A DNA stretch of 64,000 bases from NCBI GenBank assembly GCA_029260615.1, contig JAJDCX010000006.1, forward strand, positions 1-64,000, written 5' to 3'. A program made the translations under genes and the position numbers. A model generated the notes under the pieces. That model made no database searches. It was not told where the DNA came from and worked only from the letters and a program-made list of their open reading frames with translations. Below, piece after piece: positions 43,404 through 50,586 of the stretch. This DNA is from Phycisphaeraceae bacterium (lineage in GTDB: Bacteria > Planctomycetota > Phycisphaerae > Phycisphaerales > Phycisphaeraceae). The stretch's first letter is position 1. Every line of letters begins with the position of its first letter.

Positions 43404-44096
43404 TCACGCCGCCTGTGTCAGCGACAGCCCCGGCGCATCGTCGGCGTCGTGATTATCTGATTTCACATCGGCCTCACCCCGGCTGCCTGCAAGACGCAAC
43501 TCTTGCACACGCTCCCGGTCGGTATCCAGTGCGGCGGCGAGTGATTCATGGGCACGACGGATACGGGCCATGCTCGACCACTCGGCGTCCATCTCGCTGC
43601 GCAGGTTCTGAAGCTCCTGCTTCTGGTCGTTCAATTCCGCACGGGCACGCTCCAGACGCAGCCGTTCAGCCTCCTGGGCCTGCTGGGTCTGCTCGGCCTG
43701 GGCCTTCTCCTTGTCGAACATCAGCCGGGCACGCTTCATCGCGTCCAGGTCCAGGTCCAGATGGGTGCGGTCGTGTTCCGCCTGCCGAGCATTTTCATCG
43801 AGCTCACGCTCGCGTTGTTCGATTTTTTCCAGCCGGGCCTGTACGTCTTCGTTAGCCTGGCGTTGCCAGTGGCGCAGGCTTTCGCAACGCTGCTGCAACT
43901 CGTCCAGCAGTGTCGCGGCGTTGGGCAGGCTGGTGGGCACAGCGATCGGCTCGGGCTGGGCCGGTGGGGACGCAATAGCAGACCCAGCGGGCTGATCTTG
44001 ACTACCGGATTGCGGCTTGGGCCGAGATTTAGACTTGGAGGCTTGGGGCGATTTATCTGACTTGCCGACGCTCTTACGCTGCTTCCGCTTGGCCAT
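43404..44096 (-). CDS. Coiled-coil protein, unknown function
   Basis: 230 residues. A basic N-terminus (AKRKQRKSVGKSDKS) and a Pro/Gln/Ser-rich stretch to about residue 55 are followed by one long charged coiled coil of about 140 residues (ARLEKIEQRERELDENARQAEHD.., EAERLRLERARAELNDQKQELQ). The tail is acidic. The plan resembles scaffold or chromosome-binding proteins, but nothing specific can be assigned. AGGGAGAAGG precedes the ATG. Confidence 0.7.
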   Translation of the reverse strand: MAKRKQRKSVGKSDKSPQASKSKSRPKPQSGSQDQPAGSAIASPPAQPEPIAVPTSLPNAATLLDELQQRCESLRHWQRQANEDVQARLEKIEQRERELDENARQAEHDRTHLDLDLDAMKRARLMFDKEKAQAEQTQQAQEAERLRLERARAELNDQKQELQNLRSEMDAEWSSMARIRRAHESLAAALDTDRERVQELRLAGSRGEADVKSDNHDADDAPGLSLTQAA

Positions 44097-44316
44097 AGCC
44101 TTCTCCCTGGTATAAGAAAAACGTGGACTATCTGTTTCATCGTATTTTCAAGCCCCAATCTTCATAGGAGGTTACCGGGGACCACCTCCCACTGCCTCAG
44201 ACCTATTATACGATTCCAGTTACAGTCCCCAGCCCGATCCGCCGATAATATTTAATAGCCACACGCCCACTCCCAAGAGCGGGCACACACCAGCCAACCG
44301 GTTCAGGGAGACCGAC

Positions 44317-44694
44317 GTGGATACGAACGATATTCAGATCGAGCAGCGTGGAGACTTGGCCATCATCGCGGTCGGCAAACCGATGCTGACCAGCATGGAG
44401 GCGGACCATCTCTTAGAAACACTACGCAGTTACCACACGCAGACCGGGTGTGCCCGCTTCGTGATCGACATGGCCGGCGTCGACTTCCTCGACTCCGCGT
44501 GCATCGGTTCGTTGGTGACGTTCCTGATCGAAATCGACAAAATCGGTGGCAAGCTGATGCTCGCGGGCTGCCAAAAGAGTGTCGCAGAGCTGATGAAAAC
44601 CACCGGCCTGACCGCACACATCCCACTGCTCTCGTCCATCGATCAGTTGGATGATCTGGATGCGGGCACCGACCAGGCTGGCCACGCAGCGTAG
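44317..44694 (+). CDS. STAS-domain anti-sigma factor antagonist
   Basis: 125 residues, with a GTG start and AGGGAG upstream. The STAS core is complete: DLAIIAVGKPML, ARFVIDMAGVDFLDSACIGSLVTFLIEIDKIGGKLML, and AELMKTTGLTAHIPL. The Ser in FLDSACIGS is where SpoIIAA-type proteins are phosphorylated by a partner kinase, so the protein likely takes part in partner switching that frees a sigma factor. No kinase or anti-sigma gene is next to it. Confidence 0.87.
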   Translation: MDTNDIQIEQRGDLAIIAVGKPMLTSMEADHLLETLRSYHTQTGCARFVIDMAGVDFLDSACIGSLVTFLIEIDKIGGKLMLAGCQKSVAELMKTTGLTAHIPLLSSIDQLDDLDAGTDQAGHAA

Positions 44695-44734
44695 TTTGAA
44701 ACGCAGAGCAGACGAGTTAATTCGGAGACGAGCC

Positions 44735-45058
44735 ATGAGGATCAGACAAGCCGGCCTCACCTGCCTCCTGCTTGCTTTCTGCGTCCTGGCTGGAGGTTGC
44801 GGCGACGGTAAGTTCGACGAAACCAGCCTCTACAAAGGCATGGACCGCTCGAGCATCATCGCCCGGTTCGGCACCCCGGACGCACGCAAAGCCCACGGCG
44901 ACGTCGAACGCCTGACCTACCAGGACGGCGACCACTACCAATACCTGCTACTGCTCATGGATGGGAAGCTGACCGACTGGCACCACGACCGCATCTTCAA
45001 GGCCAACCGCTTCTCCGACGTCCGCGGCCGAGACAGCAGTGCCAGTGCAGACCGATAA
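44735..45058 (+). CDS. SmpA/BamE-like small lipoprotein
   Basis: 107 residues from the ATG at 44735, with GGAG 7 nt upstream. The lipoprotein signal ends with LAFCVLAGGC. The mature part, LYKGMDRSSIIARFGTPDARKAHGDVERLTYQ, resembles the SmpA/OmlA (BamE) fold, in which a helix and short strands frame an RFGxP turn. Such proteins bind outer-membrane or envelope partners. Assignment by pattern only; true BamE function is not shown. Confidence 0.65.
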   Translation: MRIRQAGLTCLLLAFCVLAGGCGDGKFDETSLYKGMDRSSIIARFGTPDARKAHGDVERLTYQDGDHYQYLLLLMDGKLTDWHHDRIFKANRFSDVRGRDSSASADR

Positions 45059-45176
45059 GGCCAACCCCCCTGCCAAACAGGCCAAACTCCCCCCCAACCG
45101 CCGAACACTCATACAGCAACCCACCACGGCCGACGCCACACGGTTAGTCGTTCGTCATCAACAGGCAGGAGAACCC

Positions 45177-45452
45177 ATGGCCAGCAGAGCAATGACCCTT
45201 GGATCATGGAAACGATGTCTCGGCGAGGCCGTCGCCCTGCATCTGACACCCCGTGAACTTGGCCTATCACCCGCCCAGGTCAGCAGACTGATTAAGCGCA
45301 AAAGCCTGCCGGTCCATTCGTTTAAAATCCCAAGCGGTTCAGTGATACGCATGGTCCGACGCAAAGACCTGGACATGGTTAAAGCCAGCCTCACCCCCCC
45401 GAAACTATCCGACCTCGCAGAAGCGATGCGGATCATGGTTGCCCAGGGCTGA
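45177..45452 (+). CDS. Small helix-turn-helix-like protein
   Basis: 91 residues from the ATG at 45177, with AGGAG upstream. The middle part (PRELGLSPAQVSRLIKRKSLPVHSF) has the spacing of an excisionase/MerR-type helix-turn-helix, followed by a beta-wing-like SVIRMVRRKDLDMV. Likely a DNA-binding regulator of unknown target. The frame is open farther upstream but is Pro/Lys-rich. Between two unrelated lipoprotein genes. Confidence 0.55.
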   Translation: MASRAMTLGSWKRCLGEAVALHLTPRELGLSPAQVSRLIKRKSLPVHSFKIPSGSVIRMVRRKDLDMVKASLTPPKLSDLAEAMRIMVAQG

Positions 45453-45488
45453 CACCACACACCCAGCCGACCCGCTAACATATCCCCG

Positions 45489-46208
45489 ATGCCCCGCCTC
45501 ACCACCACATGCTTGCTTGCGCTGGCCCTATTGATCTGCGCCGGCTGCCACCACGCAGGGACCATCCCCCCAAGCTGGCTCGGCAAATCCATCTCATCCG
45601 TTGACGATCAACAACCTCAACCTCAACCTCTCGCCTTTGCACACACCAGCAAAACCAGCAGCAACAACGCACACGCCCAACTCCAGGTCTTCATCTGCTA
45701 CGGCAATCAGCTTTCCAACCACACCGCGCTACGTCTGACCGTACCTGACAAACAAACCCTGATGTGGGACCCCGGCGGCACATACCTACAAAACGACCCC
45801 TCCCGCGCACGACGCCACGACGTCATCACCCAAAACGCACCCACCGTCAACCAGTGGTGGCACTACCGCCGGGACGGCTGCCGTGAACCTGTTATGGAGG
45901 TGTTCCAGTGGTCAATCGATCCCAGGCAAGCCAACCGCCTGCACGCGATACTCCTTGACTACCAGGACCCCAACGACCCAACCCAGACCTTCGAGCCCGA
46001 CGCCGGAGGCCTGCAGTGCTGCAAGAAAGTCAGCGAGTTCCTCATGCGCTTCACCGGCGATCACCCACACGTTACAAAAAAGATGTTCTGGCCCCACAAA
46101 CTCGGCGAACACCTCTGGACACAAAACCCCGACAGCGTAATGGTGTTCCGCAGTGAGGGGGACAGCCTAATCTACCGGCGTGATGCCGAGCCGCCCACTA
46201 GTGAATAG
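45489..46208 (+). CDS. Hypothetical lipoprotein
   Basis: 239 residues. Signal LALALLICAGC with a lipobox. The mature part has HAQLQVFICYGNQLSNHTALRLTVPDKQTLMWDPGGTY, a strand-rich domain, then EVFQWSIDPRQANRLHAIL and the Cys pair GLQCCKKVSEFLMRF. The ordered use of Cys and His (FICYGN..NHTALRL.. and LQCC) hints at a cysteine-peptidase-like fold, but I cannot support that. A TAACAT box 7 nt before the ATG is a possible leaderless -10. Convergent with the DUF2007-like gene. Confidence 0.6.
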   Translation: MPRLTTTCLLALALLICAGCHHAGTIPPSWLGKSISSVDDQQPQPQPLAFAHTSKTSSNNAHAQLQVFICYGNQLSNHTALRLTVPDKQTLMWDPGGTYLQNDPSRARRHDVITQNAPTVNQWWHYRRDGCREPVMEVFQWSIDPRQANRLHAILLDYQDPNDPTQTFEPDAGGLQCCKKVSEFLMRFTGDHPHVTKKMFWPHKLGEHLWTQNPDSVMVFRSEGDSLIYRRDAEPPTSE

Positions 46209-46224
46209 TCGATCCCCTCCCCCC

Positions 46225-46494
46225 CTACTCCCCTTCCCCCACATCCACGCCATCCCAATCAATGCCACTCATAGCGCTGCGGTACTCGTCCAGTGCCTGA
46301 CGTGCATGATCCAGATCTTTCAGCCACACCATCACACGCACCTCGCCGACGGTTTCCCCGCGGAAGCTCGCCATCAGGCCGCCCTCCGCCACCGCGTCGA
46401 TGCCGCAGTTTTTCAACGCCGACACGATCAACGCCGCCTGTGCTTCGTTGGGTGTGGAGGTCAGTGGTTCGAGATGATCCTTGTCGGATGTCAT
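46225..46494 (-). CDS. DUF2007-like signal-transducing protein
   Basis: 89 residues from the ATG at 46494, with GGGAG 8 nt upstream. Pattern: EPLTSTPNEAQAALIVSALKNCGIDAVAEGG, then VRVMVWLKDLDHARQALDEY. This matches the short DUF2007 family (putative prokaryotic signal-transducing protein), a ferredoxin-like small domain. Function unknown. The tail is acidic. Confidence 0.65.
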   Translation of the reverse strand: MTSDKDHLEPLTSTPNEAQAALIVSALKNCGIDAVAEGGLMASFRGETVGEVRVMVWLKDLDHARQALDEYRSAMSGIDWDGVDVGEGE

Positions 46495-46648
46495 GGCGAA
46501 GGCTCCCATGGGGGTGCAGAGTGTTTATTGAATGATAGCGGGCCTACCCACCGGGTTGAATCACCCCATACAAAAAGTGACGGCGGGGCCGGTGAGCCTC
46601 GCCGTCTGGGTAGACATCGCGCAAGGGGTACATCCCTCTCGACGTCGT

Positions 46649-47317
46649 TCAGCGCTTACGCAGCAGCGCCAGCGCGCCAAGGGCCAGCAGTGTGAGGGTC
46701 GTCGGCTCGGGCGTAGGGAACTCGTGGACGAGGATGAAGCTCTCGTCGATGGCCGCGCCATCGTCCAGTATGCCGTCGCCCCAGATACGGTTCTGCGGTG
46801 TGCCAACCCAGAGCAACTCCTTGTGGATATCCAGGATGACGCCGCCCAGCGGGCTGGGGATAATCGGATCGAAGTCGACCCAGAGCGTCAGCGGATCGGA
46901 GTTGGGGTTGATCTGGCTGGGCCAGGGCACGCCGTTGCGCGTGATCAGCCCACCCGGATCGGGGATCCGCCACACCCAACCGGGCGTCAGAACTTCTTCA
47001 TGCCAATCGGCAACGGGCAGCCCACCAACCAACGGGAACTCCTCCCACACCGGGATCGGAAACGGCTGCAGCGCGTCGAGCTGGATCGGGGCACCGGTAA
47101 CCTCTTTGGGGCTCTCGAAATGCTTTTCCATGCCCGGAGCGCCTGGGTCGAATGTGATCGGCTCGGTGAGCTTCCATTGTATGGGGTCCGAGTCAAAGAC
47201 GACAAAGATCGGCTCGGACGTGCCTGGGCCCGAGCCGGCCAGACGCATGGCCCACGCGGGAGCTGTGATTAAAAACAGAACGGCGATAAATGACGTGGCT
47301 TGGTAGACGTGTTGCAT
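46649..47317 (-). CDS. PEP-CTERM protein
   Basis: 222 residues from the ATG at 47317, with GGAG six bases upstream. The signal peptide is ATSFIAVLFLITAPAWA. The extracellular part is Pro/Trp-rich (FPIPVWEEFPLVGGLPVADWHEEVL). The C-terminus is TPEPTTLTLLALGALALLRKR, a PEP-CTERM tail for exosortase sorting. It shares only the tail with the other PEP-CTERM proteins of the window. Confidence 0.82.
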   Translation of the reverse strand: MQHVYQATSFIAVLFLITAPAWAMRLAGSGPGTSEPIFVVFDSDPIQWKLTEPITFDPGAPGMEKHFESPKEVTGAPIQLDALQPFPIPVWEEFPLVGGLPVADWHEEVLTPGWVWRIPDPGGLITRNGVPWPSQINPNSDPLTLWVDFDPIIPSPLGGVILDIHKELLWVGTPQNRIWGDGILDDGAAIDESFILVHEFPTPEPTTLTLLALGALALLRKR

Positions 47318-47783
47318 GGTATTCTCCATCTTTTCGTTGAGAACAACCTGGATCACGGGCTCGCTTCAGCGGCCCACATACATAACCGTTCGCCATAGAT
47401 TGGATGACCGCGCGTGGCACACGCATCGGACCGATTGCCGTCATACTTCTGCCTTGAAATGGTTATCTCATCGACACCCCCTCCCCCGATCCGTGGAAGA
47501 GACCACGAACGACAAGGCCGGATCGCCGCGCAACACTGCCCGAGATCCGGCTACACCGTGTCCCCGGATTCCGTATAATTCGATTTGCCACCCCTGTTGA
47601 TAGACATGGTCCAGACCACCTACCCCAAGGCCAGACTACCTGTTAATGGCCTCATTCACAAGGATATTTTCACCTATCGTGGGAAACCGGCGAGGCCGAC
47701 GGGGTGTCAGCGAACCGCCATATGTGGCGCAAGCAGTTACGCTCTATGAACATAGACGGCCACGATAGAACCAGGATATACGG
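47318..47783. other. Gene-free divergent spacer
   Basis: 466 bp between divergent genes. It contains a TATAAT at 47574-47579 without a convincing -35, and only very short open frames (one of 47 codons from 47606 with no ribosome site). No stable hairpin with a T-tract was seen. Confidence 0.4.
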
Positions 47784-48458
47784 ATGGAAACCCAACGCTT
47801 TCTGACCGATAAAGAAGCTATGAATACGCCCGCCCATCACCAAACCAACGACATACAGCCCGCCCCCCACTCACTTGAAGGACCGCCGGACGGGCCTTTG
47901 AATCAACAACACTACGCGGCATTACGCAACGCCAAGACCAAGCGATCCAAGATCGACTTCGCGATCGGGGTCGCCACGTTCAATGGCTGGAGCGTCGGCA
48001 TATTCGCGGCCCTGTCCGCGCTGTTCCTGCCGTTGTCGTTCAGCCTCCTGGGGGTGTTCATCACGCTGGGTCTGGGCGCAGTGGCGTACCACGAATTCAA
48101 AGGGCGGCGGTTGTTGCGGGCGCTAGATGTGAGCGGGCCACGGCTGCTTGGGTTCAATCAGATCGGGCTGGGCGCGGTCATAGTGGTGTATTGTCTATGG
48201 AGCCTCATCGCAGAGTTGGCCGGGCCCGGCGCCTACGCACAGACTATCCAAGAGCACCCTGAACTCGCAGAAATCCTCGGCTCCACCGAAGGACTCTACC
48301 GCCTGATCGTCGTGCTGGTCTACGGCTCTGTGATCGTCCTGACCATCCCCTACCAGGCGCTCATGGCCTGGTACTACTTCAGCCGCAGCAAACACCTCAA
48401 GACGTACATCAGCCAGACCCCCGGTTGGGTGACCGACCTGGAGCGCGCAGCCGCGTAA
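47784..48458 (+). CDS. Membrane protein, unknown function
   Basis: 224 residues. A Pro/His/Gln-rich N-terminus (~55 residues) is followed by about four hydrophobic segments: WSVGIFAALSALFLPLSFSLLGVFITLGLGAVAY (two helices), IGLGAVIVVYCLWSLIAELA, and LIVVLVYGSVIVLTIPYQALMAWYYF. Two-helix units with a conserved YHEFKGRRLLRALD loop are seen. No known family. Confidence 0.65.
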   Translation: METQRFLTDKEAMNTPAHHQTNDIQPAPHSLEGPPDGPLNQQHYAALRNAKTKRSKIDFAIGVATFNGWSVGIFAALSALFLPLSFSLLGVFITLGLGAVAYHEFKGRRLLRALDVSGPRLLGFNQIGLGAVIVVYCLWSLIAELAGPGAYAQTIQEHPELAEILGSTEGLYRLIVVLVYGSVIVLTIPYQALMAWYYFSRSKHLKTYISQTPGWVTDLERAAA

Positions 48459-48531
48459 GTTCAACTATCCTTCTACGCGCGACCAATACCCGCAGGACCA
48501 ACTCGCACCAAGAACAGTACAGGAATCAAGG

Positions 48532-48777
48532 ATGATCGGATGTAAAGATTGCGCCGGAGTCTTGCACGGGACACTTGGCATCACACGCTCACTGCTTGGC
48601 GTCCGCCTGTTATCCCAAGGCGCTACCAAGCAGCGCCTGGAGATTTGCCGTCAATGCGACCACGCCGTGCCCTGCCGACACAACAACAGGCAGGCCTGCA
48701 AATGCACCGCTTGCGGCTGCTGGCTCAAACACAAAGCCAAGCTCCGTGGGGAAACATGCCCAAGGGACAAGTGGTAA
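48532..48777 (+). CDS. Small cysteine-rich zinc-ribbon protein
   Basis: 81 residues with AAGG before the ATG. Ten Cys/His residues form a compact ribbon: ICRQCDHAVPC, then CKCTACGCWLKHKAKLRGETCPRDKW. The CGCxxKxKxKxxxxxCPxxKW end is shared with small proteins in phages and in planctomycetes. It should bind one or two zinc ions; role unknown. It follows the membrane protein on the same strand after 73 bp. Confidence 0.65.
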   Translation: MIGCKDCAGVLHGTLGITRSLLGVRLLSQGATKQRLEICRQCDHAVPCRHNNRQACKCTACGCWLKHKAKLRGETCPRDKW

Positions 48778-49095
48778 TCACCTACCTGATAATGTAACCC
48801 GATCACCAGGCCTCACTTTTTATTTTTGAATCTCACAAGCCGTTTCCACTGCACGCCGTCTGACTAAATAGCAGTGATCCTCCCTCCTAACACACCCACC
48901 AGCCCCGATTACTCGGTGTGGGCTTTCCCTGACGCCACCGTTAAAACACCTAAACAGCAGTTGTAAAGCGTATTACATTGGCTCGATATTGGTTTATATA
49001 TTAATCCGCGTGGTAGTGTCTGCCGATGGTTAACCTGTAAGACGCCTTAAGCAATCAGCCATTAGTTATTATTCTTACTCAAAGGGTGGTGCACC
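48778..49095. other. Spacer with a terminator-like hairpin and a promoter candidate
   Basis: 318 bp without a gene. A nested inverted repeat at about 48909-48933 (AGCCC..GGGCT, with CCGA/TCGG inside) may end the upstream transcript, though the T-tract is short. TTACAT (48973-48978), an 18-bp spacer, and TATATT (48997-49002) form a candidate promoter for the PilZ gene. Confidence 0.4.
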
Positions 49096-49719
49096 ATGCC
49101 GATCAAGGGATCCACAATCTTCATCCGCTTTCCTAACGAGAGCAAGAACAGGATCTTGCATCCTGTCACCGTCACCGAGACAGGGGGTTCCGATAACCTG
49201 ACCGTCCTCCCGGAAAACCCCGAACTCGCCCTCGAAGTCGATCAGGAGTTGTTGATCTACTTCGAGCAACGCCGTCAGTTCATGCAGCAGCCCGCCAAGG
49301 TTGAAGCACTACTCGAGGGTGAAGCAGGGACCGTCGCCACACTGAAGACCTTCGGCGAAGCGGTCTCCGCAGAAAGCCGACAGTGCTACCGCGTCAGCAC
49401 CGTGATTTCTAAACTCACCGTGACATTCGATGGCGTAAGCTGCCCGCTGCGAGATGTGAGCGTGACCGGCTTCGCGGTCATCTCAAGCAATCGCTACAAG
49501 GTCGGCCAGATACTCGACGCGGACCTGAGATTCGAGGGCAAAAAATACATCGGGAAGGCCAGTGTGCAGAGCGTCGCAGAACTGCCCGAAGGGCAGGTGA
49601 GGTACGGCGCCAACTGCGTCAAGGCCCCCGCATCCCCCACATCGCTCTCCAAGGGTGTCCAACAGATCAGCATGTCTGTACAACGCCAGCAACTCAACCG
49701 GCTGTCAGGCGGCGCTTAA
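49096..49719 (+). CDS. PilZ-domain protein (c-di-GMP effector candidate)
   Basis: 207 residues. An N-terminal YcgR-N-like beta domain (ILHPVTVTETGG, LPENPELALEVDQELLIYFEQ) precedes the PilZ domain, whose two c-di-GMP motifs are RQCYRVSTV (RxxxR type, ~residues 94-100) and DVSVTGFAVIS (DxSxxG type, ~125-135). Two-domain proteins of this plan slow the flagellar motor or control secretion when c-di-GMP is high. Followed by a response-regulator gene. Confidence 0.82.
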   Translation: MPIKGSTIFIRFPNESKNRILHPVTVTETGGSDNLTVLPENPELALEVDQELLIYFEQRRQFMQQPAKVEALLEGEAGTVATLKTFGEAVSAESRQCYRVSTVISKLTVTFDGVSCPLRDVSVTGFAVISSNRYKVGQILDADLRFEGKKYIGKASVQSVAELPEGQVRYGANCVKAPASPTSLSKGVQQISMSVQRQQLNRLSGGA

Positions 49720-49785
49720 GTAATAGACCCGGGGCAAGGATGTGTTATCGGCCCCGGCCAACTTCATAAACACACACAATTAACC

Positions 49786-49813
49786 GATCATGGATCATGG
49801 ACCAGGGGCCATG
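49786..49813. repeat. Degenerate heptameric array
   Basis: GATCATG, GATCATG, GACCAGG, GGCCATG; successive units agree at 7, 5 and 5 of 7 positions, the strongest match of all the arrays. Lies between the PilZ gene and the response regulator. Confidence 0.55.
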
Positions 49814-49850
49814 AAACATATATCCGCATCCTAAGCGATGCCCTTCATGT

Positions 49851-50498
49851 GTGAACAACGACCACGATCTGCCCATGGAAGAAATCAACCTCCTCTACGT
49901 CGATAAGAGCAAGATCGCACAGCGGCTGCTGGCCAAAGGCCTCGAGCAGATCGCGAACATCAGCGCCGTCTCCTCACTCGCCCAGGCACGCCAGGCGATC
50001 CAATCCCAGGTGTTCAACTTCTTTATCCTCGACTACGAGATGCCCGATGGCGATGGCTTGGAGTTCGCTTCTGAGTTGCGTGCCCAACCCGATCACGAAC
50101 ACACACCCATCATCCTCTACACCGCCTCACTGAATAACGAGTTGGAATACCGGGCGATGCGGGTCGGCGTCAACGAGGGGCTCGCCAAACCAATCGACAT
50201 GCTCGACATGATGCAGCACGTCGCCCAGCAGGCCGAAGTACCAAGCATCAAAAAGATCCGACGCCAGCTCCTACAGCTATCCTGTTTCAGTTGGGTCGCC
50301 GACGACAAGCACTACGAATACTCCCCGGACCTGGGCCTTCTCCTAAGTGGAGACAGCAAACAGGCCCTGCGCGAGCAGATGCACGCCGCCCTGGAAGAAC
50401 AGATCCTCGCTAAAGCTGACCCCGCCCGGTACCCCGCGGACATCGAGGTCTACAAGCATGTGATCGATCTACCGCCCGCAGAGAACGACGCCGCATGA
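49851..50498 (+). CDS. Single-domain response regulator with an extra C-terminal region
   Basis: 215 residues from a GTG at 49851; an in-frame ATG at 49875 (MEEINLLYVD) is also possible and closer to the family start. The receiver domain fills residues ~12-125: LLYVDKSK, then FFILDYEMPDGDG with the phospho-acceptor Asp, ILYTAS with the Thr, and AKPID with the Lys. The usual second Asp of the acidic pair is Lys (VDK), so Mg binding may differ. A further ~85-residue helical region has no known output domain. Confidence 0.82.
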   Translation: MNNDHDLPMEEINLLYVDKSKIAQRLLAKGLEQIANISAVSSLAQARQAIQSQVFNFFILDYEMPDGDGLEFASELRAQPDHEHTPIILYTASLNNELEYRAMRVGVNEGLAKPIDMLDMMQHVAQQAEVPSIKKIRRQLLQLSCFSWVADDKHYEYSPDLGLLLSGDSKQALREQMHAALEEQILAKADPARYPADIEVYKHVIDLPPAENDAA

Positions 50499-50547
50499 CC
50501 ACGTCTGATTAACGATCGAGCCATTGCGAAACTCAACCCAGGTATTT

Positions 50548-50580
50548 ATCAGATGACCTCTTAATAAAGAATCATCTGAT
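50548..50580. repeat. Inverted repeat between convergent genes
   Basis: ATCAGATGA (50548-50556) pairs perfectly with TCATCTGAT (50572-50580). An overlapping palindrome AGAATCA-TC-TGATTCT lies at 50569-50584. AT-rich, with no long T-run, between the response regulator and the giant amidase gene. Possibly a bidirectional terminator. Confidence 0.4.
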
Positions 50581-50586
50581 TCTCGC

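Noticed and set aside
47606-47749. 47-codon frame from an ATG at 47606
   Set aside because: No ribosome site, no similarity, and the preceding TATAAT lacks a -35.
9654-49813. CRISPR interpretation of the short repeats
   Set aside because: Units are 7-8 bp without spacers of constant length, differ between sites, and no cas gene is present.
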